From Ashinkailepas kermadecensis (Eukaryota > Arthropoda > Thecostraca > Neolepadidae): 64,000 nucleotides of DNA. The translations under genes were made by a program, and so were the position numbers. The stretch lies in contig JAOTOM010005148.1 of the NCBI GenBank assembly GCA_034440615.1, forward strand, positions 676,001-740,000. The letters are read 5' to 3'. The first letter of the stretch is position 1, and every line of letters starts with the position of its first letter. The notes below the pieces were generated by a model that was not told the origin of the DNA, made no database searches, and saw nothing but the letters and a program-made list of their open reading frames with translations. This document shows positions 47,743 through 59,322 of this stretch, in pieces.

Positions 47743-48047
47743 TCACGGTTCAGGTTACATCCCCAGTCAGTCTTGTGTGATCACAGTTCAGGTTACACCG
47801 CCAGTCAGTCTTGTGGGATCACATTTCAGGTTACACCCCAAGTCATTCAAGGGGATCACAGTTCAGGTTACACCGCCAGTCAGTCTTGTGGGATCACAGT
47901 TCAGGTTACACCGCCAGTCAATCTTGTGGAATCACATTTCAGGTTACACCCCAAGTCATTCAAGGGGATCACAGTTCAGGTTGCACCCCAAGTTAGTCTG
48001 GTGGGATCACAGTTCAGGTTACACCCCCTCAATCTTGTTGGATCACA
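47743..48047. repeat. 37-38 bp tandem repeat, 8 units
   Basis: Units begin GATCACAGTTCAGGTTACA and continue with CCGCCAGTCAGTCTTGTGG or CCCCAAGTCATTCAAGGG. The two 3' halves alternate in a pattern suggesting block duplication. It is not a CRISPR array, because the would-be spacers are themselves repeated. Confidence 0.95.
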
Positions 48048-48997
48048 AGTTTACTTTCTAACCTCCCTGCGCCGGTCCGAAGACACTGCATTGGAAGATG
48101 GGGCAGAAAGGAAACAAGGAGAGAAAAAGGCTATGCGTAACACGTAAATGGATGGAAGGACGTAGGTACACCAAGAAAATGAAGCAGATTAATTGAAGAG
48201 TTAGCAAGAGAATGAGCAGGCATAACGCAATGGCGAGCGAAATGGGGATGACAACAAAATGAAGGGACCTGGACCAGGGGCAGGAAATGGAGGCAAAGAA
48301 GGAAAGTTCAAAGGGAGAAAAACTATATGTGACGAGGAAGAATGAGAAGAATATTACACGGGAGACTACGTGTTACGACGCGCATGCTAACTATTAAGTA
48401 AGTTATCACAATTGTTAAAAGCAGTGCACCAATGCAAATTAAATGCATTACTAGAAAATATACTTGGTAACACCAAATGTAATCCGTAAAAAACACACCC
48501 GAACTTCTCCCAGAATCGGCTCCAGTGACCGTTACAAGTGTCGGCAGTAAAAGAGGTTCATCTCCACATCACGTCATTGAGAATGACGGCACAATAATCC
48601 GTTTGAGATAGGTTGCACATTAGCAGACGATAAATGTTCCACCTGCAGTCCGATAAATAATGGGTCATCGGGCTCTCGACTGATATCAAATTCCGACGCT
48701 GATTATTCAAATGAGAGCCAGTCGGCATCGCGCCAGCTAATTGCAGACAGCACCGATAGATGATGGTGCAGGCCACAGTCGCTCGTCTTATCTCTGATCA
48801 GGGTCGTGCGAGGTCGAACTCTGCCATCTCGGCGGCGTGACAAACAGAGCCGATTTGCAAGCTGAAGCGTGCTGCATGGATTTGCTGTCAAGCAGTTCAG
48901 ATCCACGCCGATCGATGACGCAACAGCATCGAGTCTGAGACACGACTGCGCCAGACTCCACGGATCACAGGTTCTCTTGGCCTTCGGTTATCCTAAC
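48048..48997. other. no gene recognised
   Basis: Purine-rich at 48070-48350, then AT-rich. No supported frame or repeat. Confidence 0.4.
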
Positions 48998-49160
48998 ATG
49001 TCGGGACGGGACGGGACGGGACGGGACGGGACGGGACGGGACGGGACGGGACGGGACGGGACGGGACGGGACGGGACGGGTCGGGTCGGGTCGGGTCGGG
49101 TCGGGTCGGGTCGGGTCGGGTCGGGTCGGGTTGGGTCGGGTCGGGTCGGGTCGGGTCGGT
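48998..49160. repeat. GGGAC then GGGTC pentanucleotide array
   Basis: About 16 perfect GGGAC units (49001-49080) switch at once to about 15 GGGTC units, with a single GGGTT near 49130. G-triplets every 5 bases on the plus strand predict strong G-quadruplexes. Confidence 0.97.
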
Positions 49161-49345
49161 AGCGTGCCGGTTTTAGTCGGCAGCATCGGGTCGAGGTCTT
49201 GGGTATTTCAGTTGGGTATATTCAGGGATAAGGTCCGTCCTGATGAAAAGTCGGGTCAGGCTAATTTGTCGGTAGCGTGCCAGTTTTAGTTAGGCAGCAT
49301 TGGTTGGAAACGTTCTTGGGATATTTAACATGTATGGATATATTC
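49155..49345. repeat. diverged tandem duplication of about 112 bp
   Basis: GTCGGTAGCGTGCC(G/A)GTTTTAGT, CAGCAT(C/T)GG, CTTGGG(T/A)AT and ATATTCAG occur in order from 49157 and again from 49269. Confidence 0.8.
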
Positions 49346-49357
49346 AGAAAATTTAAG

Positions 49358-49686
49358 ACAAATTTAAGACAACATTTTAAGACAACATTTTAAGACAACA
49401 TTTAAGACCATTTTACAGGCTATATTTGTTGTAATTTTAAGACAGCATTTCAAGACAACATTTCAACACAACATTTTAAGACAACATTTTAAGACAACAT
49501 TTTAAGACAACATTTTAAGACAACATTTTAAGACAACATTTTAAGACAACATTTTAAGACAACATTTTAAGACAACATTTTAAGACAACATTTTAAGACA
49601 TTTTAAGACAACATTTTAAGACAACATTTTAAGACAACATTTTAAGACAACATTTTAAGACAACATTTTAAGACAACATTTTAAGC
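49358..49686. repeat. 13-bp ACAACATTTTAAG array
   Basis: About 20 tandem units of ACAACATTTTAAG, nearly perfect from 49460 on and with degenerate copies at the 5' end. AT-rich. Confidence 0.97.
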
Positions 49687-49939
49687 TTTCAGATTACACG
49701 TCAGCCATCAACAACGTTCCACCGCCCAGCATCCTTCTGTCGCGCAGCGCTTCCCAGATGGTCACTGACAAGAAGCCACATGCCACTACCAGAGCTACAT
49801 TTCAATGACGGCCTTCTGCAGATGCAGAATTTCCGGGCGGTCATCGATAGGGTTCATCCGAAGTCAGAAGTCAGAACGGGGGAATCACGACAGAGGTTCT
49901 GCGGGGACAGCACTCTGCTGGGCTGTCCCAACTAAGTCC

Positions 49940-50150
49940 AAGCAGATGTTACAGAGTGACTATCCCGACTATGTCCACGCAGATGTTACAGAGTGGCTGT
50001 CCCGACTTTGTCCACGCAGATGTTACAGAGTGGCTGTCCCGACTTTGTCCACGCAGATGTTACAGAGTGGCTGTCCCGACTTTGTCCACGCAGATGCTAC
50101 CGCGTGGTTGTCCCAACTGGGCCCACGCAGATGCTACCGCGTGGCTACCT
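49940..50150. repeat. 37-bp tandem repeat, about 6 units
   Basis: Units contain CAGATGTTACAGAGTGGCTG and TCCCGACTTTGTCCACG. The last two carry GCTACCGCGTGG variants. A 121-codon frame crosses it. The array is followed at about 50166 by CTATAAAT. Confidence 0.95.
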
Positions 50151-50448
50151 CTGATGAACGCGGGCTATAAATGGTTCAACTCATAGCGGTGTACAGCATA
50201 CAGCTCATTTGTGGCTGTCAAAACATTGCAAGTATAATGTAGTGCGTGCTCATGTCGCCTGATCGTATCCAACGTCCAACCAAATTGAACCATTTCACGA
50301 CACGAATTAATTCAAATTGGATTGCAGACATGCCCAATAGCAGCAATTAATTCACTGATATGATCCAGTCTTGGTGGACCATGGAGCGTAATATTGATCG
50401 TCCAAAAACTTTTGAGGGCGTTGTTTTCCTTCACGTCATAAACAATTA

Positions 50449-50451
<3 letters not shown>
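50151..50451. other. no gene recognised
   Basis: Short spacer with a TATAAA word near 50166 and no associated coding frame. Confidence 0.35.
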
Positions 50452-50500
<49 letters not shown>

Positions 50501-50527
50501 CACTTCCATTTATATATATATATATGG
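50452..50527. repeat. TA dinucleotide microsatellite, two blocks
   Basis: (AT)n at 50453-50497 and 50511-50525, separated by TCCACTTCCAT. Confidence 0.95.
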
Positions 50528-50877
50528 AATGTTTCGTGCAAGTCAGAACATCATTTGAGAGCAACCTCAAGTTGGCGTCATAATATTTAAATCAGGAGCT
50601 GACAGCACATGGATAAGTTCTACACATGAATTCCCAAGCGTCTCGGTGCCCATCAGTCCCGTAGTGCACCACTCATCCACAGGACTACGCTTCCCCGTGA
50701 TAAAATCCCCACACCGGGGAGTCCTCCGGACTGCTTGTCGATCTTCCTCGAGGACAACACGCCACTCCTCCACCCGTCCACGAAGTCTCGCTACTAGTAC
50801 ATGGAACCTCGCAACTCATCCAGGACAGCTTGCACTCATGCATGGAACTTCGGCTGGCACTGACGACAGCCAGCCGC
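50528..50877. other. no gene recognised
   Basis: Unique-looking spacer. A 342-codon frame starts at 50646, but most of it lies in the 24-bp array that follows. Confidence 0.4.
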
Positions 50878-51352
50878 TAGTGCACGAGTCCAGGTCCAGT
50901 TCGGTGCACGAGTCCAGGTCCAGTTCGGGCACGAGTCCAGGTCCAGTTCGGTGCACGAGTGCAGGTCCAGTTCGGTGCACGGTCCAGGTCCGTTCGTGCA
51001 CGAGTGCAGGTCCAGTTCGGTGCACGAGTCCAGGTCCAGTTCGGTGCACGAGTGCAGGTCCAGTTCGGTGCACGAGTCCAGGTCCAGTTCGGTGCACGAG
51101 TCCAGGTCCAGTTCGGTGCACGAGTGCAGGTCCAGTTCGGTGCACGAGTCCAGGTCCAGTTCGTGCACGAGTCCATCCAGTTCGGTGCACGATGCAGGTC
51201 CGTTCGTGCACGAGTCCAGGTCCTTCTGCACGAGTCCAGTCCAGTTCGGTGCACGAGTGCAGGTCCAGTTCGGTGCACGAGTCCAGGTCCAGTTCGGTGC
51301 ACGAGTCCAGGTCCAGTTCGGTGCACGAGTCCAGGTCCAGTTCCAGTTCGGC
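50878..51352. repeat. 24-bp minisatellite GTGCACGAGTCCAGGTCCAG
   Basis: About 19 tandem 24-bp units GTGCACGAGT(C/G)CAGGTCCAG plus TTCG, with scattered short deletions. Long frames on both strands (up to 342 codons plus, 211 minus) are produced by the multiple-of-three unit. Confidence 0.97.
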
Positions 51353-52211
51353 CGCGCGCGCCAGTACCGCCCGCGTCCGTCGCCACTCGGCGTGCCACAA
51401 ACTGCCACTCTCCAGTGCACCGCTGGCCGGCGTCAGTTTTTCTTCTTCCATTTTGGGTCCGGCACGGGTTGAGCCGTCACGCCGAGCCGCTGGCAGACAG
51501 CAGAACTCTCAGAGCGGAAGAAAATGTTGGCCTCATGTGGGGGGGGGGAGGGAAGGGGTGCGCACGTGTTGGCAGTCGTTGAGATCTGACGATGTGCACG
51601 CTCGTGTAGATTTTTCACAGAAAAAGTTCAGCAATGGTGCATGCTTACGACCAGCGCCTGCACGAGTTCTGTGATAATGAGACAAAATTGTGCAGAATGC
51701 CTATGAGAGCGAGTGCTCGGAGATGCATTGATGCGACCGGTATGTCGAATGGCAACCTTGCAGATTTGGTTAAATTCGGAATGGCTCCGCGAACTGGATG
51801 AGGTGCCCTTGTACGAGGTCGCTGTTCAAGCGCGGCGTAAACGTCCAAACAAACAAGAAGCCATTGAACACACAGCACCGCGCCGAAAGTGAACGTCGGA
51901 ATTCAGGGAGGGAGCTAACAGCCGGCGGCGGCAGAGGACCGCCGGTGACAGCTGCTGCCTCAGCCGAGTCTCTCGTTCGCGTGTGACAGTGACAGCTGTC
52001 GTCTGCCTGGCTTCAGCATCCGGCGACCAACCCACGTGCGCAATTCGGATCGGTGCATCTCCACGCCAGGAGGCGGCTCTGCGACGAGACAGAAGCGAGT
52101 GAACATTCTCGCACCATCCAATGTCACAAGGTCGCACCAGATGCTCCCGCTATCCCCCAAAGAAAACACGTGGATTCCTATCCAATCGAACACCAAGTAA
52201 CATCAACGACA
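51353..52211. other. no gene recognised
   Basis: Mixed composition with a G-run at 51540-51552. I found no upstream exon for the candidate at 52.3 kb. Confidence 0.35.
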
Positions 52212-52326
52212 ATGTTCTCTCTCTCTCTCTCCCTCCCCGACAAACATCCCTGGCTCTGTGCCATACCGTTGTCGTCCAACCCCCTGATGCTGCCCTCCAC
52301 CGACCCTCGCCCTCCCCCGTCATCAG

Positions 52327-52409
52327 ACGACATCTGCACCGGCGTGCCGATCTTCTGCGGCGGCACAGCTCCCGCCGACAATCCTTTTGTCGACCTCACC
52401 CAGCGCTGA
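52327..52409 (+). CDS. candidate 3' terminal exon, unidentified protein
   Basis: A strong pyrimidine tract (ACCCTCGCCCTCCCCCGTCA) ends in CAG at 52324-52326. The following 26 codons, after two bases of a split codon, encode DICTGVPIFCGGTAPADNPF then VDLTQR, and end at TGA 52407-52409. AATAAA lies 38 bases after the stop. The same frame is open upstream to an ATG at 52212, so a 65-codon stand-alone frame starting MFSLSLSLPDKHPW is an alternative. The peptide has two Cys and no repeat character. I cannot name the family and saw no upstream exon, so this rests on splice and poly(A) signals only. Confidence 0.4.
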
Positions 52410-52446
52410 CAACTGGAGCATCCCGGGTCGACGGAGTATTGTGGCC

Positions 52447-52452
52447 AATAAA
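52447..52452 (+). terminator. AATAAA polyadenylation signal candidate
   Basis: A canonical hexamer 38 bases downstream of the stop of the 52327-52409 candidate exon, within CCAATAAAAAACAG. The hexamer alone is common by chance; the spacing is what makes it of interest. Confidence 0.4.
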
Positions 52453-52984
52453 AAACAGCGACGCTGCTGACACGGCCGGCGCGGGCGTCTCGCCGCGTGG
52501 CTCCAGACCTATCCCACGCCGAACCCACCCGGCAATAGGCCGGGAATTCCTTTATTTCCACAGAATCTAAGCCGGTGACATACGGGTAGCAACAAAGTAG
52601 GCGTCGGGGCCGGCGCCGCTTTACGGCCTATTTCATCGCGCTCTATTCTCTGCTCTGGGGCGAGACCAACCGGACTGAAGGGTTGCCTCTGTTGTACGTG
52701 GTCGCAGCCGTAAATCTGGCTCTGACCGGCCCTCCTGTGCCGGCCGGGTGACTTCTGTTCAGCGCACGTACTATCCCTCCCCTTCTGCGAATGTCGCGCA
52801 GTTTCTTCGGGGGTGACTCTGAGGGCCGGCGAGGTGGAGAAGGAAGGAGGGTGGTGGTCGTGACCGTCGGCCAGACCGGAGGGAGGTGCGTCTCCAGGCG
52901 GCCTCCACATTTTGGAGCATTGCCGCCAAATGGAAATGGTGACGAACGCCAAGTCAGATAAGCAGTAGAATTGCCTGTTTAGCG
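52453..52984. other. no gene recognised
   Basis: GC-rich spacer. A 221-codon minus-strand frame (52509-53174) spans this and the 32-bp repeat. Its unique part shows no domain. Confidence 0.35.
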
Positions 52985-53175
52985 GTGCGCCGTGCGCACA
53001 CTGTCCGGCCGGCACGAATCGCCGTGCGCACACTGTCCAGCCGGCACGAGTCGCCGTGCGCACACTGTCCGACCGGCACGAATCGCCGTGCGCACACTGT
53101 CCGGCCGGCACGAGTCGCCGTGCGCACACTGTCCGCCGGCACGAATCGCCGTGCGCACACTGTCCGACCGGCACG
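52985..53175. repeat. 32-bp tandem repeat, 6 units
   Basis: Units GCCGTGCGCACACTGTCC followed by GGCCGGCACGA(A/G)TC. CpG-rich and near identical. One unit lacks a base. Confidence 0.95.
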
Positions 53176-54071
53176 AGTCACCCTCTGAGAGGGGAGCACT
53201 TCTGGCACTCGCTCTGGGCCGAGACACTTTCGCTGGTAAGTGAGCTGGCACCGTCCGTGCTCACCGTCCCGCGATGGCAGCGCTCAAGAAATGGTGGCGA
53301 TTTGGCCGGTTTCTGGCGGTGATGAGGCGCAATTTTCGCCGACGGCGTGTGCGTCACGCAATCCGGCCGGCAACACCAGCCAACTACAAGCTGTCCATTT
53401 ACTTCCATTGCCACACGTCTAGCCAGTCCACCATTTCGTCGGCCTTCACGTCACCATCAGTCCAGGTTTCGAGCCACGCTCATGTCCCAACGGATGACTG
53501 CATCCACCTGGCACAGTCTCCTGTTTTGCAGTGTGCAGTGAACGGCGGGACGTCAAAGGGACTGCCTTCGTGCTACAGGCTCCCGTAGCTGCGGGCTTCG
53601 CGAAAAATGGCATACCATTTATAAAGGTGCCTCTTTACACAGATTTATGGGGCGTACTGAACAGCTCGCGATGGCAAATAAATTAATCTTCGTCTAGTTC
53701 GCACGGCCGCAGCAGCCGAAGCGGGGCTGGTATTCCAGCAATTCCGATGACCTTGCCCCTTCATCCAGCGGGCTGACCCTCCAAACAGTCAGGCCTCCTC
53801 CCCCGTCCTCAACCCCCCCTCGCCCGTCGCTGCAGCCAGCTCCCCCCGGCCGTGAGGCAGGACAAAGGCAGCGACCGTCGTGACTGCAACTCCCCACAAG
53901 AACGCAGCCGGCCACTCCCCGAGCTCACTCCGACCTCCGCCGGCCGCTCCGACCGTGGCGAGCTGGCCAGACCGGACAGCGAGGGCAGACAATGTCAGAC
54001 AGCAACGACTGACGATACTAGACAGCAACGGGTGATGATAACGAATAATATGGCCGGCGAGACCAGATAGC
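53176..54071. other. no confident gene
   Basis: A 104-codon plus-strand frame from ATG 53274 starts MAALKKWWRFGRFLAVMRRN and is very basic. It has no recognised family, and the flanks give no splice or poly(A) support. The rest is GC-rich spacer. Confidence 0.3.
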
Positions 54072-54395
54072 GAGCTGACGATACCAGTCAGACAACTGGC
54101 GAGACCAGACAGAAAGAACTGTCTGGACCAGACTGCGGGCTAACGAGGTTGGACAGCAGACTGACGAAACCAGGCAGACTACTGGCGAGACCAGACAGAG
54201 ATAACTGTCTGGATCAGACTGCGAGCTAACGAGGCTGGACAGCGAGCTGACGAAACCAGGCAGACTACTGGGGAGACCAGACAGAGAGAACTGTCTGGAC
54301 CAGACTGCGGGCTAACGAGGCTGGACAGCGAGCTGACGATACCAGTCAGACAACTGGCGAGACCAGACAGAAAGAACTGTCTGGGTGACCAGAAC
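54072..54395. repeat. 86-bp tandem repeat, about 4 units
   Basis: GAGACCAGACAG marks units at 54101, 54187, 54273 and 54359, exactly 86 bp apart. Each unit contains AACTGTCTGGACCAGACTGC, itself a near inverted repeat (GTCTGG / CCAGAC). Confidence 0.95.
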
Positions 54396-54904
54396 AGACA
54401 ACGGAGGATGGCGAGGCAAGACAGTGGCAGCGAACGGAATCAGACAGCGGATCAAATAACGTCAGGCCATGCTGCCAGGCAGGGAACCAGACAGTGAGTC
54501 AGGCAGTAGTAACCTTGCCAGAAGAGTCCGAAGCATGCCTGCCATTGGACTAGTCCTTGATTACCACTTAATCGTGCAGTCGCAGTCAAATCAGCATTCA
54601 TTTCCCACCTATTCCTCTGTTTTCTTTCCAAGTTAGCCCAACTTGCTCATGCGACACAGCACCAAATTCCACAGACTCTGAGTGGGTAGGTATTCACCTG
54701 ATAACTAAAGTACCCACCACAGCGACCATCTTTTCCTGGTCACGAGAGTCTGGTCATGCGATGGCGTGTCACAGCATGCCTCGGTGCCGTATCTCCCGCT
54801 TCGTCTCCACGGATGCCGTCACTGCCCCATCAGATACAGACGAGGGCCAGCTGCTCCCCAGCAGACACGCGAGACACCGGCCTCACGGAAGCGTGGCCGG
54901 CCAC
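54396..54904. other. no gene recognised
   Basis: The first 120 bases continue in degenerate CAGACAGCGG-like words. The remainder is unique with no supported frame. Confidence 0.4.
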
Positions 54905-55360
54905 CTCTACCCTCCCGCCACACACGGGTGGTTGGTATCTCTCCCGCCACTCACCGACTGCTCGGGGAGGGTGAATGATTCCGCCAGCCTCCCGCCACAC
55001 ACGGGTGGTTGGCGTATCTCCCACCATTCACGGACTGCTCGGGGAGGGGGAGTGAACGATTTCGCCAGCCTCCCGTCGCACAACACGGGTGGTTGTTGGC
55101 ATATCTCCCACCACTCATGGACTGATGGGGGAGGGCGAACGATTCCGCCAGCCTCCCGCCACACACTGGTGGTTGGAATCTCTCCCGCCATACACGGGTG
55201 GTTGGCATCTCTCTAGTCACTCACGGACTGCTCGGGGAGGGGGAGTGAACGATTTCGCCAGCCTCCCGCCGCACAACACGGGTGGTTGGCATATCTCCCG
55301 CCACACACGGGTGGCTGGCACCTCTCCCGCCACTCACGGGCTACTCGGGGAGGATGAACG
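54905..55360. repeat. irregular CTCCCGCCACACACGGGTGG repeat
   Basis: About six copies of CCGCCACACACGGGTGGTTGG, alternating with CTCACGGACTGCTCGGGGAG and a GAACGATT(T/C)CGCCAGCC block, at 50-110 bp spacing. CCCGCCACACACGGGTGG holds a short inverted repeat. Complex higher-order structure. Confidence 0.9.
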
Positions 55361-56906
55361 ATTCGTCAGTCCTCCGGCCACCACCGGCAGGCCGACCGCA
55401 CCGCCCCGGCCCTGGGAGACGACTCTGGCGTCGCCGTCAGCCACACGGACGCCGCTCGTCTCCGCCACGATGCCAGGCAGGGCCCCGCACGTCCCGCTCG
55501 CGCCACGGCCCGTTGTCGATAGCATCGCAATCGCCATCGGCCACTAATGGCGCGCTAATTATGGCGCGTACCTTATGGCGCAACAGGTGGCCTCCTCGCC
55601 CGGAACGGAGGATCGGACGGGGCGATGAGGTGCCGCGAAAAGCAGCACAGCGTTCCGACAGGTCCGAGCAGCGAGCGAAGGTCCAGGCCGAGCTGACACG
55701 ACATGCGGACGCCAGCTGACACGGTGGTACAGAAACGTCAGCCTGGATGCGGACGGTCAACAGCAGGTCAGAGGAGAACGGGAGCCGAGATAAGGACCCT
55801 GTCAGCTGCGATTGCTGATTGAGACCTGCTGGGACCCAGGCGGTTTCCCAGAAGAGAGCATGCAGCAGGTGGTCCCACAAGAGCGGACAACATCTGGTCA
55901 GAGAAGGACACACCGATTCACGAGCCGGAGACAGCTCCAGTGTCGAACCCTTGGAGACCTAGGCGATGAGGGCAGCGTCCGGTGCGACCACTGAGGAGCT
56001 GCATGGCTGCTTCGCATACGCATTATTTCAAAAGCTCATTCAACTGCCGAATCATCAGCGTTCGTAACCAAGCCAATGGCATTTTGGCGGAAGACTCAAT
56101 TGACATCAACCCGAAGCTTCCGTTCCACCTGACAGCATAATGGATGTACAGCTGTCTGATGTCTGGACCCAATAAAAATGCCCATCATACCACATGGTGT
56201 GCCTCATGAACCCACTTCCTCACTTTCCCAATCTCCAGTAGTGCGTCATACGCCATGACAACTCTTCCGCGTTCAAATTGTGCAACAGATCGTTAACTTA
56301 TGAAAGATTGGCATACCAGCAGCCGATGCTGGCGAAGTCGCCAAATCAGATCGCACAAAACGGATGACGTAACTTAACACTGGTTACGTGAAACTCGCCT
56401 CAAGCCGAAGTACGCTTCGACCGACTATCGAGTCCAGTCCGGTCCCCGGGGAGTTCGTCTTGACGGGCGAATCGAAATGACGATCAAGCAATGTCGTGCC
56501 GGGGTGCGTTGCTTGACAATGTGCCACGTGTCTGCTAGTGGCAGCATTGTGAATAAGTGTTCCGATATTTTTTTTGTAGGGTGGCGGGGAGTCGAGGGTG
56601 GCGTCAAAAAAGCTAACCGTGTTTTTAAAATGTGCAAATGTATATAGATAGTGCCTACTAATAAGCAATCTCTATGCACATTTTTTATTGCATGATGATC
56701 ATGATGGCTGTCCCTGCTGCCTTTACCTATCAGGGAAGTGCTGTGGCCAGAAACCATAAGAGCTTTTAAATATCCAAACCTCGCTCATAATGCGAAGCAA
56801 AAAAATCAACAGGCAATTCATGTTGTTGAAAAGGAAGACAAGTAATGGCAATACAATTCGCTTTTGAAGGTGGGTCTTCACTAAAATTTCAGAATTTCAT
56901 GACGCG
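55361..56906. other. no gene recognised
   Basis: CpG-rich to 55730, then mixed, then AT-rich from 56560. Frames of up to 158 codons at 55437-55913 have no motif. Confidence 0.4.
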
Positions 56907-57061
56907 ATCGTGGATCGACTGTGTAGCCTCCTCGTCAAGGATTACAATAAAACAACTCTCTGCAGACGACTAGACGCAAACAAGAAACGCTTCCTGAAAC
57001 AGTGCCACAGAGCAATGATTGCTATCGTGGATCGACTGTGTAGCCTCCTCGTCAAGGATTA
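56891..57061 (+). pseudogene. possible coding fragment in the 117-bp array
   Basis: From TTTCAG at 56887-56892 the frame reads FHDAIVDRLCSLLVKDYNKT, then TLCRRLDANKKRFLKQCHRA, then MIA and into unit 2, where it meets TAA. It is Leu/Lys/Arg-rich with three Cys and could be amphipathic helical. The other two frames of the unit have stops. TTTCAG could be an acceptor. It may be a coding exon caught in a tandem amplification and then inactivated in the later units, or coincidence. No family recognised. Confidence 0.25.
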
Positions 57062-57374
57062 AAATAAAACAACTCTCTGCAGACGACTAGACGCAAACAA
57101 GAAACGCTTCCTGAAACAGTGCCACAGAGCAATGATTGCTATCGTGGATCGACTGTGTAGCCTCCTCGTCAAGGATTAAAATAAAACAACTCTCTGCAGA
57201 CGACTAGACGCAAACAAGAAACGCTTCCTGAAACAGTGCTACAGAGCAATGATTGCTATCGTGGATCGACTGTGTAGCCTCCTCGTCAAGGATTAAAATA
57301 AAACAACTCTCTGCAGACGACTAGACGCAAACAAGAAACGCTTCCTGAAACAGTGCCACAGAGCAATGATTGCT
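56907..57374. repeat. 117-bp tandem repeat, exactly 4 units
   Basis: Units start ATCGTGGATCGACTGTG at 56907, 57024, 57141 and 57258 and differ at only one or two bases each. That implies very recent amplification. 117 is 39 codons. In the first unit one plus-strand frame is fully open; in units 2-4 a single C-to-A change (TAC to TAA) creates the same stop. Unit 3 also has a C-to-T change near its end. Confidence 0.97.
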
Positions 57375-59121
57375 ATCTTTCCCAAAAGAGTAGAGTCGAA
57401 AAATAAGCATTTGCATCGCAATTTTTAATGAACAGCACAAAGCAAACGGTGACTTGAGGAAAACTGGCAATAGCGCGCAGTATTCTAGCTAGTACTGTTC
57501 AAAACGCGTCTTCAGCCCCGCTCGCCGATCTCGCCCACATTTATACCGCGGTCTCCGCACAGGAAGCTACCGCAGACAGACACACCAACCACGTGTGTCA
57601 AGTGAACCGGAACGGTAGCGCTGCAGAGCATCACCACGAAGCCCTTCGCCCCAGGGCAATACCTACGGATGCAGTACTAGATTGGGCTAGAAACGCTCTC
57701 AATCAATGCGGCAGCTGCTCACTGTGGGAGAGAATTGGACCACGTGTGATCTTTTCATCTGGTGTTTCATTTACGACTGGCTTTGCATTCATGCCTGCAG
57801 CTCGAATTGAGATGAGATTGATTACGAATTCGGCCCTTGGCTGCATATGAATGTGTTTTATTTGCATGTGTTTCGGTTGATGACATAAGGACTTTTAGAC
57901 GGCACGACTTCCTTTCTCTTCACAAATAACGTATTACCATAGAACCATGGGATCCGAAAAAAAATAGTGAGGAACAATGTCAGCGAAATACAGTTCTGAG
58001 AAACGCACTGCCATGCTCTTAATTTCGAGCATTGCGCCTGCTATTTTACCCCTACAGCAATGCTACAACAATATCAACTCTACCACTGGAGCCAAGTACG
58101 TCGGATTTCTTGACGTCATTCGCTGGCAGAGGGCCAACGCACGTGCAGGAGGCACACCAGTGCCGTCCGGTATCAGAGTGGACGGACCAGATGGGGATGG
58201 GGTGGGGAGGGGGCACTTTGCGGGCGGTCGGGCGGGCGGAACGGCTGACCGACCGGCCGCTCAAGGTCACCGTCCGCACCTCCACTCCACTCCACGCCAC
58301 GCCACACCAACACCACACCGCGTCGGCACAGCCGCCGCCAGCCCTTCACCCTCAGATAGTCCGTTAAGATTACTTTTAGTAGTGCGGCTCCCCTCGGGCA
58401 GGACTTCACTTGGACCACGATAGTGCGGCGGTACACCGATATTCGAACACGGGAGCGCACTTTCGAAATCAGCACGATACTTGCGGCATTGCTCCTGTGC
58501 CATACCCATGTCGTCATACATTGCTCCTCTGCCATTCACATGTCGTCGTAAATGTGACCGGAAAAATTTCGATGACAAAAGGCACTTCAATTATGGGTTG
58601 GTGTACCTGTTCCCGGAGATAAACGGAGAGGTCTTAGCTTTCTGTCGAGCGTAACTCATCTGCGTCCGTCACCGCCAAACTCCTCATGAAATTAACGTTC
58701 CATCTATGGGTGTCATATGACCAATGAAGTCGATGCGCCTTAAAGCTCAAACAACTAATATCGCATCTGCGTTTTGACATATAATACCATTTCCACGTCT
58801 ACTTCTAATCTTGCGCCTCGCAGTGCCAACTGGAAACACGCCGTAAACACAAGTACGGAGATAAAATCGTTCGCCTTGAAATTTTGCCTCTGCTTATAGC
58901 GTTGCACTCCAGAATCTGATGTATCCTGGGGGCAAATCGCGGGGATGTGACCATTGCGATCTCCCCCGACCGTGTGTCCCACTGGGAGGTCGACGAGACA
59001 CCCTTCGTCCGACCGAATCGCACACGGTGACCAGATCCCGCCGGCGACCAGCATCGGATCCTTGGTCTGTGACGAGGGAGCGGTTGCGCAACACGGTCCG
59101 ATACCGCGCGCGGCGCACGGT
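57375..59121. other. no gene recognised
   Basis: Bases 57500-57560 include TTTATA followed by CpG-rich sequence. An 85-codon frame lies at 57593-57850 without motifs. CRE-type TGACGTCA is at 58111-58118. Bases 58190-58330 are GC-rich. Confidence 0.4.
58111..58118. promoter_or_regulatory. CRE-type palindrome TGACGTCA
   Basis: A perfect consensus within TTCTTGACGTCATTC. One of seven in the window. Confidence 0.3.
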
Positions 59122-59310
59122 GAGAGATAGAGAGATAGAGAGAGCTAGAGAGTTAGAGAGTTAGAGAGCTAGAGAGCCAGAGAGCCAGAGAGCCAGAGAG
59201 CCAGAGAGCCAGAGAGCCAGAGAGCCAGAGAGCCAGAGAGCCAGAGAGCCAGAGAGCCAGAAAGCTAGAAAGCTAGAGAGCCAGAGAAAGAGAGAGAGAG
59301 AGGGGGGGAT
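59122..59310. repeat. 8-bp AGAGAGCC purine-rich microsatellite
   Basis: About 20 units of AGAGAGCC, AGAGAGTT and AGAAAGCT type, then (AG)n and a G-run. The mini-retroposon at 59323 inserted right at its 3' edge. Confidence 0.95.
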
Positions 59311-59322
59311 CTCGAGAGGTGG

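Noticed and set aside
47743..50150. CRISPR-like arrays (37-38 bp periods)
   Set aside because: The putative spacers are repeated along with the repeats, no cas genes occur, and the DNA is eukaryotic in character. These are minisatellites.
50646..51674. 342-codon frame
   Set aside because: Its body is the 24-bp minisatellite, and equally long frames run on the opposite strand.
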